From Hysterangium stoloniferum (lineage: Eukaryota; Basidiomycota; Agaricomycetes; Hysterangiales; Hysterangiaceae): a stretch of 64,000 nt of DNA. Positions 34,416 through 45,500 of this stretch are shown here, piece after piece. The stretch spans positions 186,001 to 250,000 of the forward strand of contig WHVD01000068.1 in assembly GCA_015178975.1 (NCBI GenBank). The letters are read 5' to 3'. The position numbers were made by a program, and so were the translations under genes. Position 1 is the first letter of the stretch; each line of letters begins with the position of its first letter. Below the pieces are notes generated by a model. That model made no database searches. It had not been told where the DNA came from and saw nothing but the letters and a program-made list of their open reading frames with translations.

Positions 34416-35480
34416 CTATTTTAGAGTCTCTAACACCCCAAATCCACCTTCTATCTCAACTCCCATCTCATCCACAATCTCCCCACTTTCCACCATATCC
34501 TGCACCTCTTCATCCTCACTTTCTGGCCCCTTTACTGACTCCCACCTTTTCTCAACACATTCCACCAATGGATCATTTGGCTGTTCCCTTGCCTTATTGG
34601 AAAATTGTTCGGAAACTGTGATGATGCCGATGCTAACCATTACCTTCTCCAGGAATTCATTTTGCCTCTGGAAATTCCGGGTTAATGAATGGAAACCTTT
34701 TTCATGGATATCATTATGGCACTCCAGTGCATCCCGCATTTTCATGAGTTCCATCCTGATAAAAACCAACATGTTGACAGTGTCTTTAAGGAGCTTGATG
34801 CCAGTACTATCTGTATCCAGCACCCCAGTTTCTGCAATCTTGGCTGTTCCCAAAATTTCCCCATTGTCAGCTTTCTGAGCCTTCTCACCTTTTGGAACCC
34901 TCTTCACGGTGAGAGTGCACGGAAGTTTGAGAACCGTGCAGGGATAGCAAGTTCCACCCCATTTTACCTTCTATTTTCAGCATGTCATCTTCTGAATCTC
35001 ACAGCAGTAACACGGAATATCATGGACAATTTCCATCCATTCCGGAGCTTTGACCTTTTGTTTCTGTTTCAGAAGTTAACCAACTTCTGGCCTTTTACAG
35101 ATGTCACTTACTTTGGGACTCAAAGGCCCAGCCTCTCCCTCTACCTCTACCTCCACAGCTTTTCGCTGTATCCAATGGTTATCGGATGAAAACACTGAAA
35201 CTTATGGGTTCATATTACTTTTCCCTCCCTTATCTCCTTCCTCTGTTCCACCACCTCAGACTCCTGCTGGTTTCTTTCCGCCTCTTCCTTCTTCCTCTGA
35301 ATCTCCACCGTCTTCCATATCCACACCTCTTTTTCCACCTTTGCCTGCTCCAAGTCCTGTTTTTCTGCCTCTTCAGCCTCCTTCAACTCCCGCATCAACG
35401 CCTTTTCCTCCTCCTCTTGTTGTCACTTCATCTCCATCTTCTGTCATTTTTGTTTAAGTTCTTCGACTTTTGACATTCTT
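34416..35480 (-). other. antisense coiled-coil frames in the gypsy 3' region
   Basis: Between the chromodomain and the polypurine tract the minus strand encodes charged, coiled-coil-like protein: 34907-34416 (163 codons, with LLKDTVNMLVFIRMELMKMR and an acidic end SEDEEVQDMVESGEIVDE) and 35398-35210 (RELKEAEEAEKQDLEQAKV, heptad-like). The plus strand here is Pro/Ser/Phe-rich with no domain. Antisense extra ORFs are known in some large plant gypsy elements. Whether this is an element-borne antisense gene or captured host sequence cannot be told. It belongs to a fossil element. Confidence 0.5.
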
Positions 35481-35732
35481 TGAAGTATGGCAATTTCGGC
35501 ATCTGAATCTTCCAGGGTAGTGGTGAACAATGGTCGACATATCAACATACAAGTTGTGGATAAAGAAACAAAATCATTAATTTGAATATTTAGAGGTTTT
35601 TATACTCAGAGCAGCAGCCAAAACTCTCACCTCCAGAATTGCATAAAATCCACGACACATAATGATCAGCCATCACTTCAATCACTCAGTACCTAATCAC
35701 CTCTCTGGGACTTCAGCCTAACAGGGGGGTAC

Positions 35733-35976
35733 TGTTAGATTATATAATACCAACTATTGTTCCAACTGGGTCCATATGGTGTACAGCTCTGAGTTCAGTG
35801 TGTAAATGATCTAATAGGAATGGCACTTAGGGTTATATCCCTAAGTACAGTGTAAGACCAAACCTACCCAAGGTCAGATGGTGTAGTGGTTAACACCTTC
35901 ATTATGTAATTGAGAGATCCTGGGTTCAATCCCCAGTCTGGCTATTCATTTTCTACATTACTTATGTTTTCTAACA
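35733..35976 (+). mobile_element. 244-bp solo LTR carrying a tRNA-like sequence (TSD GGTAC)
   Basis: Begins TGTTAGATTATATAATACC and ends GTTTTCTAACA (perfect TGTTAG/CTAACA ends). It is flanked by GGTAC on both sides (35728-35732 and 35977-35981) and inserted exactly at the junction of the gypsy polypurine tract and 3' LTR. It contains a 72-nt tRNA-like sequence at 35872-35943. Both ends match the 66-bp LTRs of the miniature array at 55143-55880 (read on the minus strand): TGTTAGATT-T-TAATAC at the start, and CCCAGTCTGGC-ATTCATTTTCTACA near the end. It therefore looks like a longer LTR of the same family. Confidence 0.85.
35872..35943 (+). tRNA. tRNA-like sequence inside an LTR (Thr-UGU-like, probably not a working tRNA)
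   Basis: 72 nt fold as a cloverleaf. The acceptor is GGTCAGA/TCTGGCT with two G-T pairs. The D arm is GTGT/ACAC, the T arm CTGGG-TTCAATC-CCCAG, and the variable loop 5 nt. The A-box match is TGGTGTAGTGG and the B-box match GGGTTCAATCC. A TTTT run follows 6 nt after the end. The anticodon arm is weak: 4 of 5 pairs, anticodon TGT in loop TATGTAA, so position 33 is A rather than the near-universal T. Pol III transcription is plausible, decoding is doubtful. Confidence 0.6.
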
Positions 35977-35981
35977 GGTAC

Positions 35982-36530
35982 TGTTACGACCCATTCCCAG
36001 ATGTTTCAATATCCGACTTCCAACTTCCAACCTCCAACTATGGAACATCATAGTTACCGTATCTTCTGCCCTCTTCCCTTGTTCCACATTTGGTAATTTG
36101 TCTGTTGACAAGCATTCACTCATTTGTTATTATATTCCGATCTTGGAATATTGTCTCCCCAATTCGTCTTGTTGTATTTCCATTTCAGAATACTCCAATT
36201 TCTGTCTTATTGTGGCATTAGTTTGTAGTACAATAACGAGAAGATTTATATTAGTTTCCACAAATTTGTACTTTACTTTAGATCTGATATCAACTTAGTT
36301 CTTATTCCTTCTTCTGTCTTTCTGTACACTCGATATTCGGAACTCTTCAGAACTCTGAATATTCATATCTTCCATCGTAAGTCTTGCCTTTGAAATTAAG
36401 GACTTTTGAGCATTTGCGTAGAGGCGCAGCACATAAGCTGAAGCCAATGTCCTGACCCTATTTGATAGTTCCTGACTTCCTGGTGACTTTCTGATAGTTC
36501 TGGAATAAGTTTCCGACATGGTCCTTAACA
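35982..36530 (+). repeat. gypsy 3' LTR
   Basis: 549 bp from TGTTACGACCCATTCC to GTCCTTAACA (TG...CA). Its last 235 bp match the truncated 5' LTR. The true start is here and not at 35733, because the intervening 244 bp are a separate insertion with its own GGTAC duplication. Confidence 0.85.
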
Positions 36531-36759
36531 TCCTAGCTTGAATTTGATGATGGGAATACCCCTCATTGAGGAGAGAACAACAGAAGAATGCTTCTCAACA
36601 GAGATGGATTTGATAGTGGTGGTAAGGAGTCAAGGAGATGAATGAACAAAGTTCAACATACCAAATTGATACAAATAATGTCACATGACATGTTGATGAT
36701 TCACATGACCCACTCCTACCTTATACTGGTGTGTAACATTGAAAATCAGAGAAAATAAT
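36531..36759. other. no gene seen; gap between gypsy LTRs
   Basis: About 230 bp of AT-rich sequence between the 3' LTR and the next MITE. Nothing recognised. Confidence 0.4.
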
Positions 36760-36972
36760 AGAGTCAAAAAACTGCCCCAATGTGTGATTATTTTGCTTGA
36801 TTTATTGAGCACTGTGTTCTGATTGGAATCACATGATTTCTTAAGTTGATAGATAGCCAATAAGTTCTAGTATATCATGTGAATTTTTCAGAATCTTTGC
36901 TGATGTCATTCCTTCACACAATATCAATCTTTCTAAAATGCACAAACATTGGGGCAGTTTTTTGACCCACTG
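36760..36972. mobile_element. ~212-bp MITE with TA-type ends, left end imperfect
   Basis: Left end GAGTCAAAAAACTGCCCC and right end GGGGCAGTTTTTTGACCC-ACTG are inverted repeats. TA follows the right end (36973-36974) and precedes the left. The right end CAGTGGGTCAAAA and the TA context are typical of Tc1/mariner derivatives. The left end lacks the first bases. LTR sequence resumes immediately to its right. Confidence 0.6.
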
Positions 36973-38089
36973 TATAGTTCCCATACTTCCATATCTTCCC
37001 CTTGTTCTGCATTTGGTAACTTGTCTGTGGACAAGTATTCACTCATTTGTTTATTGTATTCCTGTTTCGGAATAATCTTTCCTTAGTCCATCTTATTGTA
37101 TTCCCATTTCAGAATACTCCTGTTTCCATCTTATTGTGGTCTTAGTTTGTAGTACAATAATGAGAAAACTTATATTAGTTTCCACAATTTGTACTTTACC
37201 TTAGATCTGATATCAACTTAGTTTCTTATTCCTACTTTCTTTCTACAGTGACCTCAAAAACCCTTTCCATGTTGACCCCAAATGCAGCGTTTGAAGAGCA
37301 CCACCTTACAGCATGGGAATTATGCTTAGCTTTGGTGGAGTCATACATAGTACAGCCTCTTGGCTACAATATTGCTCCCTGGGTCACATGATTCCGATCA
37401 CAGGGTATAGAGATATGATTAATTAAAACAGCAATACCATGGAAAGGGTTTTTGCACTTTTGAACTGAACAGGGTATTTACATATTATCAGTACTTGGTA
37501 TAACCACCTTTTGCTTTAAGCACTGCCTGGAATCAAGAAGTGTGGAAGTGTGAGAACTTCTTTTAAACTCAGACATACTATTTACATGTATATATCTATT
37601 TGTACCAACAAATAATAGCCATTATTCTATGATTTGACTGAGATCCTAGTCATCAGTTCAAAAGTGCAAAAACCCTTTCCATGGTATTGCTGTTTTAAAT
37701 TAATCATATCTCTACACCCTGTGATCGGAATCACGTGACCCAGGGAGCAATATTGTAGCCAAGAGGATGTACTATGTATGACTCCACCAAAGCTAAGTGT
37801 AATTCCCATGCTGTAAGGCGGTGGTCTTCAAACACTGCATTTGGGGTCAACATGGAAAGGGGTTTTGAGGTCACTGTATATGCTTGATATTCAGAATTCT
37901 TTGGAACTCTGAATATACATACTCTTCTGGCGTAACTTCCATCTCTGAAATGAAGGACATCCCGAGTGTTTGTGTAGAGGTGCAGCACATAAGCTGAAGC
38001 CAACATCCTGAACCTATCTTGAGGTTTCCAAGTTCCTGGACATTTCCCAATAGTTCCAGAATAAGTTCCCAACATGGCACTTAACAGTT
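36973..38089 (+). repeat. second, partial gypsy LTR, split by a foldback element
   Basis: 36973-37245 plus 37877-38089 together match the 3' LTR of the main gypsy element from ATAGTT... to ...CACTTAACA, more diverged than the main element's own LTR pair. The first part of the LTR is missing on the left. No internal gypsy sequence was recognised to its right. It is an old LTR remnant. Confidence 0.75.
37246..37876. mobile_element. 631-bp foldback element with ~223-bp inverted arms (TA duplication)
   Basis: Left arm 37246-37468 starts CAGTGACCTCAAAAACCC. Right arm 37654-37876 is its inverted copy with roughly 5% differences. The 185-bp loop is non-coding. TA flanks both ends (37244-37245, 37877-37878), and the intact gypsy LTR at 36330 shows the empty TTTCTGTACACTC target. 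CAGTG ends and the TA duplication indicate a Tc1/mariner-type non-autonomous element. Arms this long can form a stable hairpin in RNA or single-stranded DNA. Confidence 0.88.
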
Positions 38090-39596
38090 TGGTGCTAGTT
38101 ATAGTTGTACACTGGTACAATCATGCATTAACCTTGAAAAGCATGGTCCACAATTTAGATTTTCATATGAAAAGTTGAAGAAATAGGTGAGCCACCCTAG
38201 GAAAAGGGTGTTTCATCATCATTTCTAAAAGGTGATGTGGTATCAAGTGATTGTATTCTAGTGCAACTTACTGTCATCAAATTGCTTTTTGCCATAATCT
38301 TTACAAATAGATAGTAAATTCCAAGATGAAATCCACAAGGACAGTTAAAACTAATCTGATTGTGGATGGAAAGGAAATTGAACATACATTTAGAGGCATA
38401 GAAGGAAAAACCAATGCCAAGTCATGGGATTTTGAACAGAACACAGGTTAGGATAAGAAAGAGAGACACAGACAAAAAAGGCCTCCAATGGCAATGGGAT
38501 TAATAATAATAAGCATGATGGTGGAAGAGGATCTGCACTAGCCTCTGTAATGAGATGCAAATCTGGGAATCAATGTCCAAAACTTACAGGCACCCCATCC
38601 AAGCTCATCCTATTGTCTGCCAAGAAAACCTTTGTGTTGAAAACATTTTTCCCTCCCCTAAATGCAAATGAACTTGTAAATGGAAGATGAAGTCAGTTCA
38701 GGTTCAGTGAGCTTGCAAACTTGGTGTGCCTCTGAGCTCCAGTGAGGACATCACTATTTTGAATGATTACTCTCACTCCATCACTGACAGAAATAATGCA
38801 GATTCTCTATATGTACATACTCTATCTGTGAAGATACAGAATAGATGAATAGACATTATTACAAAGCTCATTGTATTTCCCCTTGGCACAGGTTCTCAGA
38901 AACCTTTTAAGCAAATTTGAAAGAATTGAGCAGGTAAAAAATGTTGAACAGATAAAGTAAGCTGATCAGGCAGATTGAATGGATTTGGATTAAATATCTG
39001 TGAAACATGACATAATAAAAAACATGTTGAATTGGGAGCTATTCATATCACATGAGAAAAAGTTAGTAAAGAAAATACAAAACTGCATATCCCTAGCCAC
39101 TTGAAAAATGTGTAGATCTTTGTGACATCCTGCTGTAAGATATTCCTGTTGAATGCAAAGGTAAAGTAACCTACTGACTCAAATTGGTAAAACCTTGCTT
39201 TAACATATCTGATACTACTTCCAGTTGGGGTTTGGACATGATGTTTGGGATATGATGTAGTCTCTTTTATATGTGTGAAATTGGAAAGATAGTTGCTATA
39301 ATGTACAGTTATTTGGTTTAAAAAAGCCAAAACTATCTGACCTACCAAACAACGTTGTGTGCCTGATCCCAAAAGGACAATCTACCAATGATTTTGGGAC
39401 TAACTTTTATCTGTTGCAGGATATATCCTGTATTAAGATTTCACATTGTCCGGAGTATGTATGTATCATCTGATGGACTTCACCTGAATGAAGTATTAGT
39501 TTTTATCTCAAACAATGTATATGTATATATATGTATGTATTAGTAAATTTTTTGATTGTCCTCGGCTCTCCCTGAGCATGGAAGTAAGCACCAGCC
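38090..39596. other. no gene seen; AT-rich sequence downstream of the NLR
   Basis: Short frames only (the longest about 109 codons on the minus strand, 39372-39043). It lies between the gypsy LTR remnant and the 3' end of the NLR gene, so it includes that gene's 3' untranslated region and terminator. No clear polyadenylation motif stands out. A short TATATGTATATATATGTATG repeat lies near 39517-39540. Confidence 0.4.
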
Positions 39597-42500
39597 TCAA
39601 GGGGAAGTTTCTCCACTTCCATTAGGGGATGCTGTTAGTAGAGGATTACAAAAGTGCCCTCCCTGAGCATTTAAGTCAGGACCAGCATCAAGGAAGAGTT
39701 TCACAACCTCTACACTACCAGTAGAGGATGCTGCTAGTAGAGCATTGCCAAAGTACGATGCATGGGCTTCAAAGTCAGTGGCAGCAAGGAGGACTTTCAC
39801 AACCTCTACCCTGCCAGTAGAGGATGCTGCTAGCAAAGCATTGCAAAAGTAGTGTCGATCAACATCAATGTCAGCACCAGCCTCAAGGAGGAGTTTCACA
39901 ACCTCTGCATTTCCCATACAGGCTGCTGCTGTTAGGGCATTGCCAAACAACCCTTGATAGGCATGCAGGTCAGCACCACCCTCCAGGAGAAGCTTCACAA
40001 CCTCCACCTCTCCACTAGAGGATGCTGCAATTAAGGCATTGTCAAAGTCCCCTCCCTGGGCATGCAGGTCAGCACCAGCCTCAAGGAGGAGTTTCACAAC
40101 CTTCACACTTCCAGAGTAGGATGCTGCTATTAGGGCATTGCCAGAGTGGCCAGCTTGGGTATGCAAGTCAGCACCAGCCTGAAGGAGGAGTTTCACAACC
40201 TCCACATTTCCATGGGAGGATGCTGCTATTAAGGCATTGCCAGAGTCCCCTTCCTGGGCATGCAAGTTAGCACCTGCTTCAAGGAGGAGTTTCACAATGT
40301 GCACATTTCCAGCAGAGGATGCTGCTATTAGAGCATTGCCAGAGTCCCCTCCCTGGGCATGCAAGTCAGCACCAGCCTCAAGGAGTAGTTTCACAACCTC
40401 CACACTGCCATTGGAGGATGCAGCTATTAGAGCATTGCCACAAAACCACCCCTGGGCATGCAAGTCAGCACCAGCCTCAAGGAGGAGCTTCACAACCTCC
40501 ACATTTCCCCTAGAGCATGCTGCTATTAGGGCAGTACCTGAGTTCCAGAAATAGGAGTGCAAGTCAGCACCAGCCTCAAGGAGGAGTTTCACAACCTCCA
40601 CACTTCCATGAGAGGATGCTGTTATGAGAGCATTGCCAGAGTCCCCTCCCTGGACATGCACATCAGCACCAACCTCAAGGAGGAGTTTCACAACCTCCAC
40701 ACTTCCTATAGAGGATGCTGCAATCAGGGCATTGGGAAAGTACCCTCTATGAACATGCAAGTCAGTACTACCCTGTAGGAGGAGCTTTACAACCTGCACA
40801 TTTCCAGTAGAAGATGCTGCTATGAGAGCATTACCATAGTCAGCACCAGCATGCAGGAGAAGCTTCATGACATCCACATGTCCAGCAGAGGATGCTGCTA
40901 TTAGAGCATTGCCATAGTCCACACCAGCCTGCAGGAGGAGCTTCACACCTTCCACATTTCCTGTAGTGGATGATGATATTAGGCCATTGCCAAAGTCACC
41001 TCCCTGGGCATGCATGCCAGCACCAGCCTCAAGGAGGAGTTTCACAACCTCTATGCTTCCATTAGAGGAGGCTACAATTAGAGCATTGCCACAAAACCAC
41101 CCCTGGGAAAACAAGTCATTACCAGCCTCAAGGAGAAGCTTTACAACCTCCACATTTCCCTTAGAGCAGGCTGCTATTAGGGCATTTCCTGAGTCCCAGA
41201 TATACACATGCAAGTCAGCACCTGCCTCAAGGAGGATTTTCACAACTTCCACACTTCCATTAGAGGATGCTGCTATTAGAGCATTGCCACAGAATGGCCC
41301 CTGGGCATGCAAGTCAGCACCCACATCAAGGAGGAATTTGACAACCTCCACACTTCCAGCAGAGGATGCAGCTATTAGAGCATTGCCAGAGTACCCTACC
41401 TGGGTGTGCAAGTCAGCACCAGCCTCAAGGAAGAGTTTCACAACTTCCACACTTCCATTAGAGGATGCTGCTATTAGAGCATTGCTACAAAACCATGCCT
41501 GCGCATGCAAGTCGGCACCAGCCTCAAGTAAGAGCTTTGCAACCTCCATATTTCCCCTAGAGCATGCTGCTATTAGTGCATTACCTGAGTCCCAAAAAGA
41601 GGCATGCAAGTCAGTGCCAGCTTCAAGGAGGAGTTTCACAACCTCCACACTTCCATGAGAGGATGCTGCTATCAGAGCATAGCCAAAGGGTCCTTCATGC
41701 AAGTCCACATCTGTCTCAAGGAGGAGCCTCACAATGTCAATCCTTTCATTCAAGGATGCTGCTATTAGTGCCTTTCCAATGTGCCCTCCTTGTGTAGGCA
41801 AGTCAGCACCAGCCTCAAGGAGGAGTTTCACAACCCCCACCCTTCCATTACAGGATGCTGCTATGAGAGAATTGTCATAGTGCCCTTCATACAAGTCAAC
41901 ATCTACCTCAAGGAGGAGCTGCACAACCTCAACACACCCCTGTGAGGATGCTTCTATTAGTGCCTTGCCAAAGTGCCCTCCTTGTGTCTGCAAGTCCACA
42001 CCAGCCTGAAGGAGGAGTTTCACAATGTCCACAGTTCCATTAGAGGATGCTGGTATTATGGCATTGCCATAGTCAGCACCAGCTTCCAGGAGGAGCTGTA
42101 CAGCCTCAACATTTCCAGCAGAGGATGCTGCTATTAGAGCATTGCCAAAATGGCCTCCCTGGGCATCCAAGTCAGCACCAGCCTCAATAAGAAGCTTCAC
42201 AACTGCCACCTTTCCTGTAAAGGATGCTGCTATTAAGGCATTGCCACAGTGCCCTCCCTGGACATTCAAGTCAGCACCAGTCTCCAGGAGGAGCTTCACA
42301 GTCTCTACACTTCCAGCAGAGCATGCTGCTATTAGCCCATTTCCCAAGCCCCCTCCCTGGGCATTCATGTCAGAACCAGCTGCAAGGAGGAGCCTTACAA
42401 CCTCCACATTTCCAGTAGACGATGCTGCTATCAGAGCATTGCCAAAGTGGCCTCCCTGTGCATGCAAGTCAGCACCAGCCTCAATAAGAAGCTTCACAAT

Positions 42501-45500
42501 CTCCACCTTTCCCATAGAGGATGCTGCTATTAGGGCATTGCCAAAGTACCCTCCCTGGGCATGCACATCAGCACCTGTTTCAAGGAGGAGGTTCACAACC
42601 TCTACACTTCCAATAGAGGAAGCTGCTATGAGGGCGTTGCCAAAGTACCCTCCCAGGGCATGTAAGTCAGCACCAGCATCAAGGAGGAGTTTCACAACTT
42701 TCACACTTCCAGTAGAGGATGCTGCTATTAGAGCATTGCCAGAGTGCCCTACCTGTCCATCCAAGTCCGCCCCAGCCTGAAGGAGGAGTTTAACAACCTC
42801 CACACTTCCAGCAGAGCATGCTGCCATTAGAGCATTGCCAGAGTGCCCAACCTGAGCATGCAAGTCAGCACCAGCCTCAAGGAGGAGCTTTACTACCTCC
42901 ATGTGTTCCATAGATGATGTAGCTAAGACCATTCCTGCAGAGGATGCTGCTACTAGGGCATTCCCAAAGTACCCTCCCTGGGCATGCAAGTCAGCACCCA
43001 TCTCAAGAAGGAATTTCACAACCTCCACACTTCCTATAGAGCAAGCTGCTATTAGGGCATTGCCAAAGTACCCCCCATGGGCATGCAAGTCAGCACCAGC
43101 TTCCAGGAGGAGTTTCACAACCTCCACAGTTCCAGTAGAGGATGCTGCTATTAGAGCATTGCCATAGTCAGCACCAGCATCCAGGAGGAGCTTCACAACC
43201 TCCACATTTCTAGCTGAGGATGCTGCTATTAGAGCTTTGCCAAAGTGCCCTCCTTGGGTATGCAAGTCACCACCAGCATCCAGGAGGAACTTCACAACCT
43301 CCACATGGCCAGCAGAGGATGCTGCTATTAAAGCATTGCCAAAGTGCCCTGCCTGGCCATGCAAGTCAGCACCAGGTTCAATGAGGAGCTTCACAACCTG
43401 CACCTTTCCCTTCCAGGATGCTGCTATTAGAGCCTTGCCAAAGTATCCTCCTTGTGTATGCAAGTAACCACCAGCCTCAAGGAGAAGTTTCACAACCTCA
43501 ACACTTCCATTACAGGATGCTACTATTAGAGCATTCCCATAGTTAGCACCAGCCTCCAGGAGGGCCTTCACAACCTCCACATTTCCAGTAAAGGATGCTG
43601 CTATTAGGCTATTACCAAAGTCCACTCCCTTGGCATGTATGTCAGCATCAGCATCAAGGAGAAGATTCATAATCTCAACACTTCCAAAGCAAGATGCTAG
43701 TAGTGCATTGCCAAAGTGTCCTGCCTGGGCATGCATGTCAGCACCAGCCTCAACAAGAAGTTTCACAACCTCCAGCTTTTCTGCAGAGGATGCTGCTATT
43801 AGGGGATTTCCAGACACTGCTACTTGGGTATGCAAGTCAGGACAAGCCTCAAGGAGGAATTTCACAAGCTCCACATGTCCATTAGCAGATGCTTCTATTA
43901 GAGCATTACCCAAGTGCCCTGCCTGGGTATGCAAGTCAGCACCAGCTTCAAGGAGGAGCTTCACAACCTCCACCTTTCTGCTAGAGGATGCTGCTATTAA
44001 GGCATTTCCAGGGACACATATCTGGCTATCCAAGTTAGCACCAGCTGCAAGGAGGAGTTTCACAACCTCCACACTACCACCACTGGATGCTGCTATCAGA
44101 GCATTACCACAGAACCACCCCTGGGCATGCACATCAGCCCCAGCTTCAAGGAGGAGCTTCACAACCTCCACATATCCCCTAGAGGATGCTGCTACCAGGG
44201 CATTGCCTGAGTCCTGTATCTGGGTATGCAAGTCTACACCTGCCTCCAGGAGGAGTTTCACAAGCTCCACACTTCCATTCCATGATGCTGCTATTAGAGC
44301 ATTGCCACAGTCCCCTCCCTGGGCGTCCACATCAGCACCAGCCTCCAGAAGGAGCCTTGCAACCTCCACACTTCCATGTGAGGATGCTGCTATTAGAGCA
44401 TTGCCACAGTCCCCTCCCTGTGCATGCAAGTCAGCACCACCATGAAGGAGAAGCTTCACAACCTCCACTTTTCCACTTGAGGATGCTGCTACTAGTGCAT
44501 TGCCAAAGTACCCTCCCTGGGCATGCAAGTCAGCACCAGTCTCAAGGAGGAGCTTCACAACCTCCACACTTCCAATGGAGGATGCTGCTATTAGAGCATT
44601 GCCAAAGTACCCTCCCTGTGCATGCAAGTCAGCACCAGCATCAAGGAGAAGTGTCACAACCTCTACACTCCCATTAGAGCATGCTGCTATTAGTGCATTA
44701 CAAGAGTGCCCTACCTGGGCATGGAAGTCAGCACCAGCCTCAAGGAGGACCTTCACAATCTCTACACTGCCATTAGAGCATGCTGCAATTAGAACATTGC
44801 CAGAGTCCTCTACCTGGGTATTCATGTCAGCACCAACCTCAAGGAGGAGCTTCACAACCTTTACACTTCCATGAGATGATGCTGCTATTAGAGCCTCACC
44901 AAAGCCCCTCCTTTGGATATCCAAGGCAGTCCCAGCCTCAACAAGGAGCTTCACAACCTCCACCTTTCCTCCAGAGGATGCTGCTATTAGTGCATTACCC
45001 AAGTGCCCTCCTTGTGTATGCAAGTGAGCACTAGCCTCCAGGAGGAACTTCACAACCTTTACACTTCCAGCAGAGGATGCTGCTAGTAGTGCCTCACCAA
45101 GATCTCTAACCTGGGCATGCAAATCAGTATCAGTCCCCAGAAGGGGCTTCACTCCCTTAACCTTTTCTCTAGAGGATGTTGCTATTAGGGCATCACCAAA
45201 GTGCCCTCCTTGTGCATGCAAGTGACCACCAGCCTCCAAGAGGAACTTCACAACCTCTACACTTCCAGCAGAGGATGCTGCTAATAGTGCCTTGCTAAGA
45301 TCTCCAACCTGGGCATGAAATGCAGTATCAGCCCCAAGGAGGAGCTTCAAAATCTCCACCATGTCTCCAGGTGATGCTGCTATCTGGCCATTGCCATAAT
45401 GCCCTCCCTGGGCATGCAAGTTAGCACTGCCTTCAAGGAGGACCTTCACAGCCTCTACACTTCCCTCAGAGCATGCTGCTATTAGAGCATTGTCAAAGTG

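Larger units (their letters stand above)
28971..36530 (+). mobile_element. Ty3/gypsy chromovirus-type retrotransposon, broken
   Basis: Order on the plus strand: truncated 5' LTR (28971-29205), gag frame from about 29239, CCHC zinc knuckle CLFCGKGGHKVSHC (30311-30352), protease FRALIDSGSTHCF (30584-30622), RT with YRAPILFIKKKDGS (about 31345), RNase H from about 32038, integrase zinc-binding and core region (32811-33990), chromodomain LYLVKWAGYEGTDKETSW (about 34160), a ~1.3-kb 3' region with an antisense frame, polypurine tract CAGGGGGGTAC (35722-35732) and 3' LTR (35982-36530). Roughly a dozen interruptions make it a fossil. Two further insertions sit in it: about 32522-32750 and 35733-35976. 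The truncated 5' LTR means no left target-site duplication can be read. Confidence 0.92.

Noticed and set aside
35872-35943. A working tRNA-Thr gene
   Set aside because: The anticodon stem is imperfect and position 33 is A. It also lies inside an LTR whose relative preserves only its 3' end, so it is called tRNA-like.
35733-36530. Treating 35733-36530 as one 798-bp gypsy LTR
   Set aside because: 35733-35976 has its own TGTTAG/CTAACA ends and GGTAC duplications. The typical gypsy LTR start TGTTACGACCC lies at 35982.
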